A stretch of DNA of 64,000 bases. Origin: Eremophila alpestris peregrina. Its lineage: Eukaryota > Chordata > Aves > Passeriformes > Alaudidae. Position 1 is the stretch's first letter; every line of letters begins with the position of its first letter. Made by a program: the position numbers and the translations under genes. The stretch covers positions 1,785,417 through 1,849,416 of the forward strand of contig WMCF01000111.1 of the NCBI GenBank assembly GCA_009792885.1, given 5' to 3'. Positions 44,116 to 56,519 of this stretch are shown in pieces. A model generated the notes under the pieces. The model ran no database searches. It was not told the origin of the DNA and saw only the letters and a program-made list of their open reading frames with translations.

Positions 44116-45274
44116 TTCAGCATCAGAAAAAAAAAATGAAAGCTTTTTAAACATGTAAACTTCAGATTTAGTGACTAAAATGCAGCTTTCTGATGCCACG
44201 TTTTCACTTTCTCTTCATTAAAAAGACAGCATTTGGTCTGCTGTGTTTTAAATACATCTGTCTGGTAAAGCATGGTTTGGTTTACTTCTATGCTTAAAAG
44301 ATTGCATTCCTGGCAGATATTTTTTTTATTATAAGTACATTTATATTATACATTTTTAATTATAAGTACGTTTCTGACCTCCTAAAATTAACTAGCTGTC
44401 TCTCTCCCAAAATAAATCCAGAAATTTTAGTAAAAAAATGAAGATACTCTAAAGAAAACAATCCCCAAATTTTCAGCACCTCTTTCTTGCAAACTAACTT
44501 TTCTTGAATTCCTACATTTAAGAATTGATCTTGATTATTCAAATTCAGTCCAATCACACTGATTTTGTTAAATTCTGTGGAGTCGGAGAAATACTTATTC
44601 TTTCAGTGGAGTCTTTCTGTGGGATGTAAATAGTGAGGTCTTTAAATGTAAGTCAATTCAGAGCTTTAGTGAGACTACAACAGAAAATATGAAATGGAAA
44701 ACAAGACAGAAAAATTTCCATGTACTGCTTTCCACTTTTAAAATGATTGATATTCTGCAAAGCACCAAGTTTTATTTTGAAGTTGTTTAGTGATAGCTGA
44801 GGGATTGCATAAAGCAAAAGTTCACTAAATACCAAAAATTCATTAGAAAGAAAAAAATGTTTTAAAAAGTCCACCTTCCCTTCTTCAAATATATTTGTTA
44901 AAAGCAGGGGGAAAAGATGGGCTGGAAAAGAAAACCCTATAAAGTCACAGCAAAATAAAATAGTAGGGAATGGAAAATGGACAGGATCAATAATGTGAAT
45001 TTCAGTGGTTGAGTTTTGGATCAAAAGAGAAAAGGTGGCCTGTAAGTCAGTGAAAATGAAATGTGAGTGTAAAAACCCCCTTGGAAATCAATTGGAGGAG
45101 GAGACCAATTTTAGCAATCAAAGTCAAGAACGTGCCTTAGATCTACGTGCTGCTGGGAGGGAAGGAACATCTGAGAGTAACTCAGTGTGGGAGCTGGGTG
45201 AGAGGAGATTTGTGGTTGCCAGTTTGAGCAACAGAACTGATTTAACAATGATCAGGAAAAAGTGCAAGTCCTTG
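44116..45274. other. AT-rich DNA; no gene recognised
   Basis: A minus-strand open frame at 44653-45024 (123 codons) is Phe/Leu/Ile-rich without domain or splice context. The frame at 45005-45343 (112 codons, plus) runs into the CR1 fragment that follows, so it is not a gene. Confidence 0.6.
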
Positions 45275-45378
45275 AAATTGTTCAAGTCTGATCTGGACAG
45301 GGTTCTGAAAAACCTGTTGTCCCTGGAACTGGAAGATCTTTAAAGTCCCTTCCAACCCAAACAATTCTGATTCAATGA
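45275..45378 (+). mobile_element. CR1 3'-terminal fragment, plus strand
   Basis: The sequence 'ttgttcaagtctgatctgga' then 'cagggttctgaaaaacctgt', 'ggaagatctttaaagtccct' and 'tccaacccaaacaattctga' follows the CR1 terminus. It contributes the C-terminal residues of the overlapping 112-codon frame. Confidence 0.85.
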
Positions 45379-46420
45379 CTCTTTTGGCTGGGTGAAAAAT
45401 ATGATCAGTTTGATCATATTGAACACCAGTTTGAGTGCTTGGTGTTATTAAAATGAACAGGAATTTCAAGCACAGTGTAGAAGAAAAAAATGTCAATGGG
45501 AATAAGCCCAAGGCCATTGTTCTGTAACACAGTGTTTGTGTGTGTGTATCACACAGTGTGATTTTTAACAGGAACATAACAAACCTATTATTCCGTACAG
45601 TAAGACTGTGTTTTTCTTTCTCTTGCTTCACTCCACACAAATGAAAAATACCTGTAAGATCCTGTCAGTGTTTAGACTCACTGCTCAGCTGGTGAAAGCC
45701 TTGTTTCTACTAGACTGATTAGTAACTAATCAGTTAATTGAATGTTTAGACCTGAAGAGAGAGTCTGAAACTCGTGTTTATCTCTACTCAGGAGATCTTT
45801 ATACAGTTGCTAAAATAAGGAGTTAATAAACATTTTTGATGTTTCTAAGCCTGTTTCCTGCATTATAAAGCAACACAGGAGTCTTGCCTAAGCTGGTGTT
45901 CCTAAAATGAAGCAATGAAGGCAAATCCCAGCCATCCCACACCAGTGAAATAAAAAATCCTGTTGCTGTGGTGAGGGCTTGCAGAAGCTTACCCAGAGAA
46001 GAATGAACCACTGTTAAATTATCTGCTTTATAAACACTGAACATAAACCTAACCCACTTAATTGGCTTTATATCATTAATTTCCAAGAGCCAAACCAGTC
46101 TCACCCTTAGAGTCTCTTCCAAATATCAATAGAGAATTTTGCAGTGAAGTGAGTAGCAAAAGCATGGAACCTGTCTCTAGTGCAGTGTGATTTCAAGGTG
46201 CTAGGAAGCATTTGGGTGACTGAGTTCAGTTTCAGGGGACAGGATGCAGATTTTGGGCATATTCTAAATATTTTATATGCTACAGAACAACTTTTAGGAG
46301 TTTTGGTTTAGTGTGATGCCCCTCTATCAACTATTTTTTGGAAGATTGTCTCTGATCTATATATCAAATCAGAGTCAGAAAATGACCACACTGTGGTTGG
46401 TAATCTTTATAATATACCAG
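45379..46420. other. AT-rich DNA; no gene recognised
   Basis: A short GT run lies near 45535-45549. Open frames of 132 and 99 codons on the minus strand have no recognisable features. Confidence 0.6.
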
Positions 46421-46500
46421 AAAAAAACCAAAAAAACAAAAAAACAAAAACAAAACAAACCCCCAAAACAAAAAAAAACTCCAAACAACCAAAACCCAAA
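46421..46500 (+). repeat. A-rich low-complexity tract with C-runs
   Basis: It consists of AAAAAAACC-like and AAAAC-like units, then CCCCC and mixed A/C. It matches the texture of 19714-19829 and 34010-34085. Confidence 0.85.
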
Positions 46501-48628
46501 TAAATCATTAATTAAGATTTCTTCCAGAGTTATCACAGGAGTTGAATCTACCAAAAGCCCTGCATGTGTGCATGCAGCAGCTGGGGAGGATCCAGTCTGC
46601 AATCCATGAGCCCTGTCTGGTGAATAACATGAAGATCATATGTTAGTCTCCTGATTTAAAAAGCTCAAAATAACAATTACATAATATTTTTTTGTCTTAA
46701 TTGGTTATCATTGGACATGGCATATACATGAGATGAGTCTGATATCTCCTCATCTGTCACCTTTTGTGATTTAAATTAGCCTCTGTTTGCTTTTTGCTTC
46801 TCACTTTTACCCAGCACTCCAGGTAGGGTCTCACAAGAGCAGAGTAGGGGGGGGAAAAGATTTAAGTTTTATTTATAGTCTCAAAAATATACTATAAAAA
46901 GAAGATTATGAAGATTAGATCTAAAAGAATGAGATGGGCAAGAAGGGGAGAAACCTCTCCTTAAGGTTGAGATTCCCATCCTCAGGCTCAGGAGCCGAGG
47001 CTTTAGGAAACAGATCAGATGTCTAAAGGTCTGTGATAAAATTGTTAGTTAACACAGCGAAGTGACAATGAAAAACAAATTATGTTCAAAATTTCTTTAT
47101 TAGCTAGCTTATTTGTGTCAGAGGAAAATCAAAGCCTTTCTATAAAGCATCAGAAGTGATCAAAATGTCCCTATTATTTATGCATGAATTCTTCTGAACT
47201 TTAAGGTTTAGGATTAGCTTGCTTGTAAGTGTCTAAATCCTCTGTCAGCTTCTGCTTGGCCTCAGTCATAACACTGCATGAAAAAAAGGAGATTAACAGG
47301 GATTCTGTCTCATTTTTTTTCTCATCTCACAGTATTTTTACACCACAGAGCTGTCCTTCCTGGGGGCTGTGAGTCCATCAGATCTCAAGCCAAAGCCTGG
47401 CTGGTGCAGCTTTGCAGTTTCACAGGAGAAGGAGACCTGTGAGCAAGCTGTGCTCTCAGTTAATTATTCAGCAGAGTTCCCTGTGCAGGGCTGCTGACCC
47501 TGGTGGCACCCAGAGATGCTTCCTGCGTGACAGGCAAACCTGCATTCCCAATCACTGGTGGTCACCAAAGGACACATGGCGTGTTTTGCAGAAGGGAGAG
47601 GATTAGCTCCATGGTCCTGGCTGGCTTCCAGCTGGAAAAGCTTCACCCACTGAATACAAATCTACAAGGGTAATTTTCAAGTATAGCTCCTTCTCCCCTC
47701 AAATGTCATGCAGCGAGTTGCTCAGAGCTTTGAGCAGCTGCCATGTTCCTCTGTGGAGGAATATATAGAATCAGTTTAAAGCTCTGGGGAATCATTAAAA
47801 AATCAGTATTAAGCTGCCTCTTTACTTAGATGGATGAGAAGAAGGGCAGAGAGGGACAGAAAGATTTCTTATTGTGGTAGGAATGAGAGTGGAAAATGAA
47901 TCAAGTGGTGAATAAGGCTAGCTAATGAAATATTCTGCAGTATAATGTAAATTGCAGTGATTGGGGACAGCTGATTCCTCAAAATGTTGGTCTTTCTTTT
48001 TTTAAAAAAAATTAGATTAATTTTGAAGTATTCAGAAGTCATCCATAAATGCTCACACTGACTCACAGTTTATTAATATTTTTAACTCCAATCTCGAGAG
48101 AGAAAATGTCCTGTTTCTTTTAGAGTGATGACTTTGTGCTTAAGGAAGTCAAAATCTGGATCGCACCAGGCACGTCATCAAAAGGATGAATAAAATTTGG
48201 GAAACACCCAAAATCCCAGAAAAAGAGTGAAAAAAAGTTGAAGTCTGTGTATAATGGACAGTTGCATATGAAAGGCACTGCTTGAGAACAGATTTTTTGT
48301 CCAAGATGAGTGGGTAGAATTGGCTGCTTTGATTCTGCACTCTCAAGGCCTCTGTCAGTGTGTGATGTTGGTTGCAACCATCTCCAAACAGGACATTTCA
48401 CATCTCTGGGCCACAGATGGCACTGAAGCCATCCTCCCAACCTCAGGTTTCTCTGGGTTGGTGCAAGACATCATCACAGAGGGAAAAAAAACCTGCTGTA
48501 AAATTGGTTTAGACTAAATGATGGACACAGAAAGTTGTGCTGCTGACAGATCTGAGGGATGTGAGGAGGTGAGACACATTATGCTGAGTAAATGATTGGT
48601 TGCTAAAGACAATAAATTCTTTATATAG
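46501..48628. other. AT-rich DNA with a possible tiny CR1 remnant; no gene recognised
   Basis: At 46811-46855 'cactccaggtagggtctcac' and 'agagcagagtagggg' resemble the inverted CR1 segment 'actccagatgtggcctcacc...agggcagagtagagggg', too short for certainty. The rest shows no gene. Confidence 0.55.
46811..46855 (-). mobile_element. Possible CR1 remnant, minus strand
   Basis: About 45 bases resemble the CR1 region immediately inside the part seen at 33100-33160 in the long copy. No flanking CR1 sequence supports it. Confidence 0.4.
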
Positions 48629-48785
48629 TTCAAAGAATAATGGAAAGTTTTGTGTTGGAAGGGACCTTAAAAATCACCTAATTTCAACTTGGTGCCATGG
48701 GCAGGGGTGCCACCCGCTGGACCAGGTCCTGTCCAAGCTGGCCTTGAACACTTCCAGGGATGGAGCATCCAAAACTTCACTTCAT
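48629..48785 (-). mobile_element. CR1 3'-end fragment, minus strand
   Basis: The plus strand reads 'ttgtgttggaagggacctta', 'tgccatgggcaggggtgcca', 'ccaagctggccttgaacact' and 'tccagggatggagcatcc', the reverse complement of the CR1 3' region. The 3' end is at the left. It faces the plus-strand copy at 48930, so the truncated 5' ends of the two elements point toward each other. Confidence 0.88.
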
Positions 48786-48929
48786 CCCCTATAAAACCAT
48801 ATGATCACAATCTCACAGGAGCTTAAAAAGCAAGGTACTAAGAAACTTAGAAATGAGTCTGTGCGCTCAAATTATTTTAATTTTACAGATGTTATTGAAA
48901 ATCAGGGAAAATATGATCTGACTGAAATA

Positions 48930-49078
48930 TATGGAGTCTCCTTCTTGGAGATATCCAAAACCTGCCTGGACATGATCCATTTGCACATTGAACTAGATGA
49001 ACCTGCTTCAGCAGAGAATTCAGTGTAGATGGTTGGTATATGTCCCTTTCAATCTCAACCATTCTATGATTCTGTGAG
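48930..49078 (+). mobile_element. CR1 3'-end fragment, plus strand
   Basis: The sequence 'atggagtctccttcttggag', 'atatccaaaacctgcctgga', 'acctgcttcagcagagaatt' and 'tcaaccattctatgattctg' follows a CR1 subfamily terminus closely. This subfamily differs from the one at 48629. A 75-codon frame (48801-49028) crosses the space between the elements and is not a gene. Confidence 0.9.
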
Positions 49079-50301
49079 ACTTATGTCACTATTTTTTCTG
49101 TTTTCATTTTCAAAATTTTATGTCTTTCCTCTGGAAGTCTTTTTCCCCTGAGTAAACATCAATTATTTTGGCTCTGCACAAAACACATGGGAAGGAAAAA
49201 TAACTTCAACTATGTGTTTAGCCCTACCATAAGTATCCCACACAGGTAAAAGACTATAATAGGTATGTGCTTTATAATAGGCTTTGAACATTCAGATTTT
49301 ATATTTAAGATCACCATCTGAGCCAGATAAGAATTTTTAGAACAGGATTTAAAACACAGGATACGCGGAAATTTAATCACATTTTTCTGTTCAAAGAAAC
49401 CCAAACAAAAATTCAATTTTCAGTTAATGCCTGATATTGAAGACAAGGAAAACAAAGCAAAAAGATATGTCTGCTGTTTGCAATGGACAGATTTTCCAGA
49501 AAATTCCAGAATTCCTGTTTGTTTCCTGGCATCCTGCCCTGATAAGGAGTGCTGAACAATTCTTCTGCCAATACAGTGGTTGCCTATGGTCTGTCATCCA
49601 TGGTTTTGGATGGATAAATCAGGCCATGATTATCTCCACATGAAAGCTGGAGTGTGCTAAGCATTTCCATTACAAATCCCTACTGAATTACAGAATCCTT
49701 CTGAAATCACTGTGACAAAATAAAGAACACTGAATGAAGTTAAGAGTTTCCAAAATTCTCAATGAAGTGTCTTGGTGCAGACACCAGACCTGGCAATGAT
49801 GTGAGTTTATTCAATCAATAAACATCCATTTGACAAAAAGGGTGCAAAACTGGGAGTTATTTTGCAAGAAGACTAAATAGGGTTTAAATATTTAAAGATT
49901 TCTTTGAAACAAGGGCATTGTTCCTAAAATGGTTTATTAATTTTCCTTTTTTTTCTCTCACACAGCATCTTCTGTACTAATTCCACAATGTCAGTGTCTG
50001 GAGGTTGCTTGTGTGGATTCCCAATTTCCAACCACAGTCTCCTTGGAGGCAACAGTTTTATTTATGTGTTTATATTTCATTCAGAAAGACTTGGATTCTG
50101 AGACAAATCTCAAAGGTGCAAAATGGTGACATCTGTGAGCGAGATGGCTTGGGAGGGAGAACTGAGGAAGAAATAAAATGTTTCATGTCTGTCATTTCAG
50201 CTGAGTGTCAGTGCACTAAACAGAGTTTTACTGCAGGTCTATGCAAGGATAACTTTGTCCTGTAGCATTACATCTTTATGTGACTGTATAGAATGTGTAC
50301 A
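49079..50301. other. AT-rich DNA; no gene recognised
   Basis: I see no repeat family, RNA gene or exon in this stretch. Its last five bases, GTACA, are the left target-site flank of the next LTR. Confidence 0.6.
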
Positions 50302-50948
50302 TGTCTTGGTTTGGAAAGACAGGTGTCTGCTAAGGAAGGCAGGAGCTTCCCTTGAAGATGTAAACCCCTTCCCTCCAATTATTATAATTCTGAAATTAAG
50401 GGGCTCTCAGGCAAAGATATGGGAATAGGAATAACAGTTCTTTACGAGGGAAATTAGAATAAAAATGTAGTAGTACCATAAAAAAGCAAACAAACAAAAT
50501 GAAAACACTCACAGAGTCAGAACACCACCTGACACCTGTTGGTCAGGGTGTTGGTAGCAGTCCAGTCAAGTCCTCCTGCAGTGACAGATGTGGTTCTGTT
50601 GAATGATCCTGTAGAAGGGTGGAGTTTCCTTCTGAAGGTCCAGTGGTGATGAGATGGGTTCAGTCTTCCTCTGGGAATCCAGTGCAAACAGGGGCTGTGC
50701 TGCTGTTCTGAGTCTCAGGTTTTATCCAGGTGGGAATGCTTTGCCTCCTCTCCCTGGATAGAGCACCTCCCAATGGGATGATGGAATTTTATCAGCCCTG
50801 CACTGAGCCTCAATGGCCCATTAACAGCAGAGATCCCCTGGAGGGAGGATGGGTGGTTGGAGAGATAAAGAACACTGCCCCAGCTGGATTTAACAGCTGG
50901 GAATAGAATCCACGCTGCTGGTTACATCTTGCATTGCAGCCCAAGACA
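50302..50948 (-). mobile_element. ERVL-type solo LTR, minus strand, with target-site duplication
   Basis: The ends are TGTCTTGG at 50302 and CCAAGACA at 50948, a perfect 8-bp inverted pair with TG...CA. The 5-bp flanks are GTACA (50297-50301) and GTACC (50949-50953), a target-site duplication differing at the last base; 5 bp is the ERVL length. On the minus strand a CCAAT-region element lies opposite 50770-50774 and an ATAAAA box opposite 50720-50725, so I infer minus orientation. A plus-strand AATAAA at about 50457 is the main argument for the other orientation. Length is 647 bp, nearly complete for a songbird ERVL LTR as I remember it. No internal viral sequence remains. Confidence 0.85.
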
Positions 50949-53900
50949 GTACCTATGTGTAAATATAAACACCCACATACATAAGGTGAGCATTTAAAGG
51001 TTGTGGAGGATTGCAGAGTTGGCAATGCCATATTTCCAACTAGGCAGCTCAAATAATGTAAATCAGAGATGGGAGTTGTGGGTCTTTTTCTATGTTTCAT
51101 GCCAAAATCGAAGGGCTGCAGAGAGCGATATGGTGTGAAAAAACAGTCCAGTACCTCCATGGGTGCCACTGATTTAAAGGATTTCCACTTTGTTATCAGA
51201 GGACGTATCCAAAAATTATATCACAAACCTGTCTTCCAAGCGCCTGATATGAAATAAGGGGAATGCCTTGACTTTCTAGGACAAAGCACAGTTTGTGGAA
51301 ATGCAGCTGATAAGTGTGGTTTGTTATGTCCACTCCAGACAAATAGAGCAGCTGAAGGCTTGGTTGAAGAATAGAGTGACTTAATACAGGGATTGAATCA
51401 ATAATTTGAAGAAAACCAGGAGAAATAGGATAAACTGATAAAAAAAAAGCATTGCTGTAAATATAATTTCAAGGATATTCCACCATATATCTCGTCCAGG
51501 ACTTATTAGTTGTCCTGTCTCCTCTGCCAGCTTCTCTTTTTAATATATGTATGAAAATCACTTTCGCTAACAGTTTATTGAAAATAAGTAAAATTGTTAG
51601 GAATGCATCTTTTGTAGCAACTTTAATATATTTTCTAGCACAGGGATCACATTTGAGTGACAGGTGATAAGCTGCATGCCTGATTTCCACCAACAATTAG
51701 CTTGGGCAAATAAAGAAATTGCATATGCTGGTTCTGACAGAACAATTTATTTTCTCCCTTCTGTGCAATCATGATGCAATTGTGGGGCCAGTTGTGATTT
51801 AAGGCAGGCACTGCTTGCTATTCTAGTCTTGTACTCTTCCTAAAACCAGAGAGATGCATTTTGGCTCATCCCTTGCCACTTCCATGATTAACTTGATTAA
51901 ATGGAATAATTTCATAGCATTTCACTCAACAGAGGGAGTCTATTGGTGCTTATGCAACCATAATTGCATAAGCTGGACATTTCTACTCCCTAAAAACCAC
52001 CTGTGCTGTAGTGAAATATGCTGGATTTGTATTGTTAAAAGAAATGTGTGTGATTTAAAATGATACAGAAGGCATCTTTTAAAAATTGAGTGCGTATGGG
52101 GAGGAGAGTGATTGGTTATGTATTCTTCCAAATGTTGGCTTTTCAGAGTTTCTTTTGAAATGGAAAACTAATTCTAGCAAGAGTTTTGTGGCTGGCAGTA
52201 GAACTCCCCAATTTGTGGTGTGTTTTGCTTCACAGAAAGTACCTCACAGGGGCAACCCTGCAATCAGTACATTGCCACAGTTATGCTTCCTAAATCCTGC
52301 TTGCAAATATGGAAAAGCTCCTCCCTTTTTTAATGCCTGTCTTTGACCTCTCTTCTGCAAAGGCAGCTCCCTAGAACTAGTATCCAGCTCAGCCAAAAAA
52401 ATTTCCGTGAAGAAGAACTGTTTCTCCTGTGACACAGAGCAATTGGAGGTGGAACACTCTGACCCAGGCTGAGCAGAGACATCAAACTGAGTTTCCTGCG
52501 TGGCCTGGGGTGTTCATCCACTTGTTCTCCACCTCATACACATCGATTCCCTCCTGATTAAAGATGCCAGGATTTTCTGCTGGAAAAGAGCAGTCCGCTG
52601 TGTGTGAAAACATTGGGAATTCTTGGTGTTTTGCTTGAGGGTGTCTCAAAAGCAAACAGAAAGTTGAATGCTTTTGTGAGAAATCGTTTTCATGTCTTGC
52701 TAAATGAGCACTTCTTGTTGGGAGGTGTTTGTAATGTGGGCACATTTTGCCACCACAACTTGCAGCCATCTAAAAGGGAGCTGTCAGCTGATACCAGTTA
52801 TCCAAGTTTCTTCTGCCATCAGTAACTGGAATAGGTAACTCCACAGAGGGATTTGCCTTGTCCTGAGATAGTTGTCTGAAATGGAGGGAATAAATTGTTC
52901 TCTGGATCCCTGTTCCTTGACACCCAGACAATTATCTGTAATATCTGCAGTTAGGTGGGCTGTTATATTAGGATCATATCCTTATCCATTAAAATTGCTT
53001 TGTGTTTTTGCAGAGAAGGGTCTGCATAAGCAAACAGAAGACTCAGGTTTTATATTTTCCTGATGTGCCTCACAACCTTGGGTAAACTCATGCCAGTGTA
53101 TGTCCCAGTATTTGATTCCTCACTTTCTAGTTTGATTACTTAGCCAACAAATGGGCTGGGGAAAAACATTCTTAATAAATGGAGTCAGGGATTGATCTTC
53201 AAAGGCACAGATTTTAGAGTGGAAAGGACCAACAAGTTAGCTGGGATTTATATAATTTTGGTAATTTAGAAGTTTAGCAGCCAGTTATGGTTATCACCCA
53301 AACCCCCTCTATTATCCATGGGGAGAGAGACAAGGAAGCTTGTGGAAACAATGCATGTCATCTATAGCACGTGCATTTAAAGCTAAGTGAAATTAATCCA
53401 ACCTGAAAAGACAAAAACTTGTCAAATTGCCTGATGCTTGTTTCTAACACACAGTTTGTTTTCATTGCTACAGCTCATTCGAGCTATTGTGACTTTAGTT
53501 ATTATTTACTCTTTCAATAGATGGAAGTTGCCTTCAGGAATCCAGGTTAAAAACAATTGTGAAATCACAAGAAGCTGAAGGTCTTTCATTTAGGACGTAA
53601 GAGAGAACAAAATTAAAGCACCATTTGCCTACTGAGCAGGAACTTGTCTTCATTAAGTGAACAGAAACTCTGAAGATGAATTCAAGATAGAGCATGTCCC
53701 TTGGGCCTGACAAAAGCAGAGGAAGAACAATTAGGATTAATGGGAATTATATGAATATGTCAGCAAGAGCAGGCAGCCTGCTGCTGTCTGGGGTACAAGT
53801 GTGCAAAGTTCCCCCATCAGTAAAATGCAGCCTCTGTTATGGCACCAGCAGGAATTTGTGTCCTTTGTCACAGCAGACTCCCAAGTCAGCACAGCAGAAA

Positions 53901-55860
53901 AGTTCCTCTGAGCACACCTTTTTTTTTTCTTTTTTGCTGTGGGTACTTGCTGGCTCACAGAGGAAAAGGAACATATTCAGGGCACAGACAAGTCCCACTG
54001 GGCCAACAAGAAGAAAACTGTTATTTCCCACTGGAGCTGAAAATGAACACAAGCTTCATCACTGTCTGGTTCAAATGCAAAAATGATTTTTTTTTCTCCT
54101 TGCATAATGGGAATATACTAAACACCAGACTGGTAAACCCTTAGAAAACTATGCAGAAAGAAGAAGAGCCTTTAGAGAGCTGAAAATTATAAGGAAAAGA
54201 CAATGCTAGGAAGGGAGTAAGCCAGTCTGACAAAACCTATGGCAAATGAGTTTGGCAGCAGGAAATAAAAATGACTCAGAAATAAAATATAATTTCAGAA
54301 AAATTAACTTCTAGGACAGAGATGCAAGTGTAAGTGTCTTTTACGTACCATGGGGGACAGCCACAGGATTTTTTTTTTAGGTTGTTGGTGAAGAATAACT
54401 GAGGTAAATGCTGTCTGCTTAAATCACCATGAAGAATCTTTAGTGCTGGGAAAAACCCAGACATCTCTGATATTACCTTCATATTTGCTGTGCAGATTTT
54501 TTGAGGGGGGGTGAATTTATTTAGAAGGGTAGGGGATTTTTTTGTACCCATGGTGGCCAAGGGCTAATAATTATCAGAAGAGACTGATTTGTTTTTTAAA
54601 GCTTTTGGGAATTCAGGAATTCTTGAGGTGTCCCAGAGAAGTTTCTATGTGAAGATATTTGCTTGGTGGTTGTTCTCCCTCTCTTACCTCTTCAACAGAA
54701 CCAGAAGGCACCAGAAACACCTCTTCCCCTCACACAGACTGACAATCACTTTGGGATAAGTGACTCTCATACCCCTTTAGTCATCATCTTGGCCACTGAA
54801 GGGAAAGAATTTACAGAATGAAAATCAAATGAGAGCTGGTTTGGCACAGCTGGTCAGCAGAAGTGTCCCTCTCAGGGAAAAATGGCACGGTCCGCATCTA
54901 TCCCAGTGAAGTGGAGCTTGCTTGGGAAGATTCCCTGGCACTGGAGCATCATCATTTACTCCAGTAATGTTTCCTGGCATGATTTTGGCCCATTCAAACG
55001 AAGCTCTTTCTCTGAACAATTCCTGGCCATGGTTTGGCAGCTGGAGCCCAGGAGCCAGCTCCAGCAGGCAGTTTGCACACAGACACCCTGCTCCAGAGGC
55101 TGAAACTGTTTGTTAGGAAAGATAAGAGATGCCCTGTACCAGTTGGCCTCCTTGCTTGAAGATATCTCTGGGTACTTTTAATTTGCTGGTGTAGATGTAG
55201 CCCTAGGGAAAGTTGTTCCCACATGTGGAAAACAGAGTAAACAGACAGAAACAGGGTAAAAAACTTGGCTGAAAAAGATTTCCTTGGAGGAAGAAATGCT
55301 CAAGATAATGTTCCATTTGAGATGACTTTATTGCACTGCTTATTTTAAAACCTTGAAGTCTGATCAAGTGTTACATTAAAAAGAAAAAAAAAGCATTGTG
55401 CACTCAGATCAGGCAGTTTTGCTATTGTTTCTCTAAAATGGAAACTGATTTTTGGAAGATGGAATTATTTGGAAGATATCACAGTGCACACCGATTTTAC
55501 TTCCTCAGAGTTAAAGAGATTCTTCTGCACGGCTTATTACACCAATAAAACAGAAGTGAAATAAAAATCATACAGGCTTACTGAAAGGGATTGAAATATA
55601 AATATGCCTGCATTTGATGTTGAGACTTTAATGGGGCTCACTGAGGAGGGTAAGGCGAATATAACAGCCCAGAAAAGCAGATAGAAAAAGCAGACAAAAA
55701 ACCAGACTGTATCCAGCAATCCTGAGAAAACAGACAAACAACTTTCCCAAAATAAATAGCCAGTGCTGTATATCATGATCTCATGGGAGTAATTACTGCA
55801 GCTGACTTGTATTCTATTAAAAAACTTTTGCATCAAAATCGTATCTGTCACTTCGGAGAT
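50949..55860. other. About 4.9 kb of AT-rich DNA; no gene recognised
   Basis: Open frames up to 130 codons (plus 53694-54086; minus 55537-55929) have no domains; the second is Phe/Leu-rich and overlaps the CpG patch. I see no RNA gene or recognisable repeat. Confidence 0.6.
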
Positions 55861-55890
55861 TGTACCGGGCGCATGAAGGACGCGCTCGGC
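55838..55890. other. Local CpG-dense patch
   Basis: About seven CpGs fall within some 50 bases, in a region otherwise almost without CpG. The patch is just upstream of the LTR at 56096 and may be part of the same insertion. Confidence 0.6.
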
Positions 55891-56095
55891 CCCTGGAACA
55901 AACTCTGGGTGGTTTGGTGGGGGCTCCAAAGGAGGAAAACTCCTGAGCTGTATGGGAAACTAGAGTATCTCTCTGGGTTTCCTGGATGGGCAGGCCCTTG
56001 GCTTGTGTCAGAAATAGTGGTGGCTTTTGGTCTGAGCTCGTGGAAAAGGCTGCCAGGGCTGTCTGGGGATTTGAAGGTCATGAGAGTTTGATTGG

Positions 56096-56519
56096 TGTGA
56101 TTTTTGTTATGTCACTGGGTGAGAAAGTAGGATTTTTAGATTTTGCTCTATAGATAAAATGGGGCCAAGATGGAGGCAGATCAGTGTGATAAAAGCACAC
56201 TTTTCTGTCTTCCTTTTCCCCTTCTTCTTTGCAAAGGGTGATGGTTTTTTAGGATTGAGTGAAGGTAAAATTTCACTGCATGACATGGGTTTTAGTTATT
56301 GGTGTTTAGAGAAAAACAATGTTAACATAGTTTAGGGTATAAAAGTCCAAGCACCATCGTGGGTGGGGGAGAATCCATCTTTCCAGCTGCTTGTGAACTT
56401 CACACTGGACAGAGAGAACCTTGAGATAAGATTTCTAAAATAAACATCTTCAGACCGCAACCCAGACGTTCTTCGATTCCTTCTTCTAAGCACAGGCCGG
56501 TGAGAAGAAATATTTTACA
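56096..56519 (+). mobile_element. Probable LTR, plus strand, with TATA box and AATAAA
   Basis: The promoter pattern is clear: TATAAAAG at 56338-56345, then AATAAA at 56439-56444, with a GC-richer R/U5-like stretch ending ...ATTTTACA at 56519. The start TGTGATTTTTG at 56096 is chosen from its TG and from memory of a songbird LTR; the true left end may be further upstream, for example TGTACC at 55861, which would pair with the ending TACA. No target-site duplication is seen for either choice. No primer-binding site follows, so it would be a solo LTR. Confidence 0.6.

Noticed and set aside
45005..45343. 112-codon open frame, plus strand
   Set aside because: Its C-terminal third is translated CR1 3' sequence.
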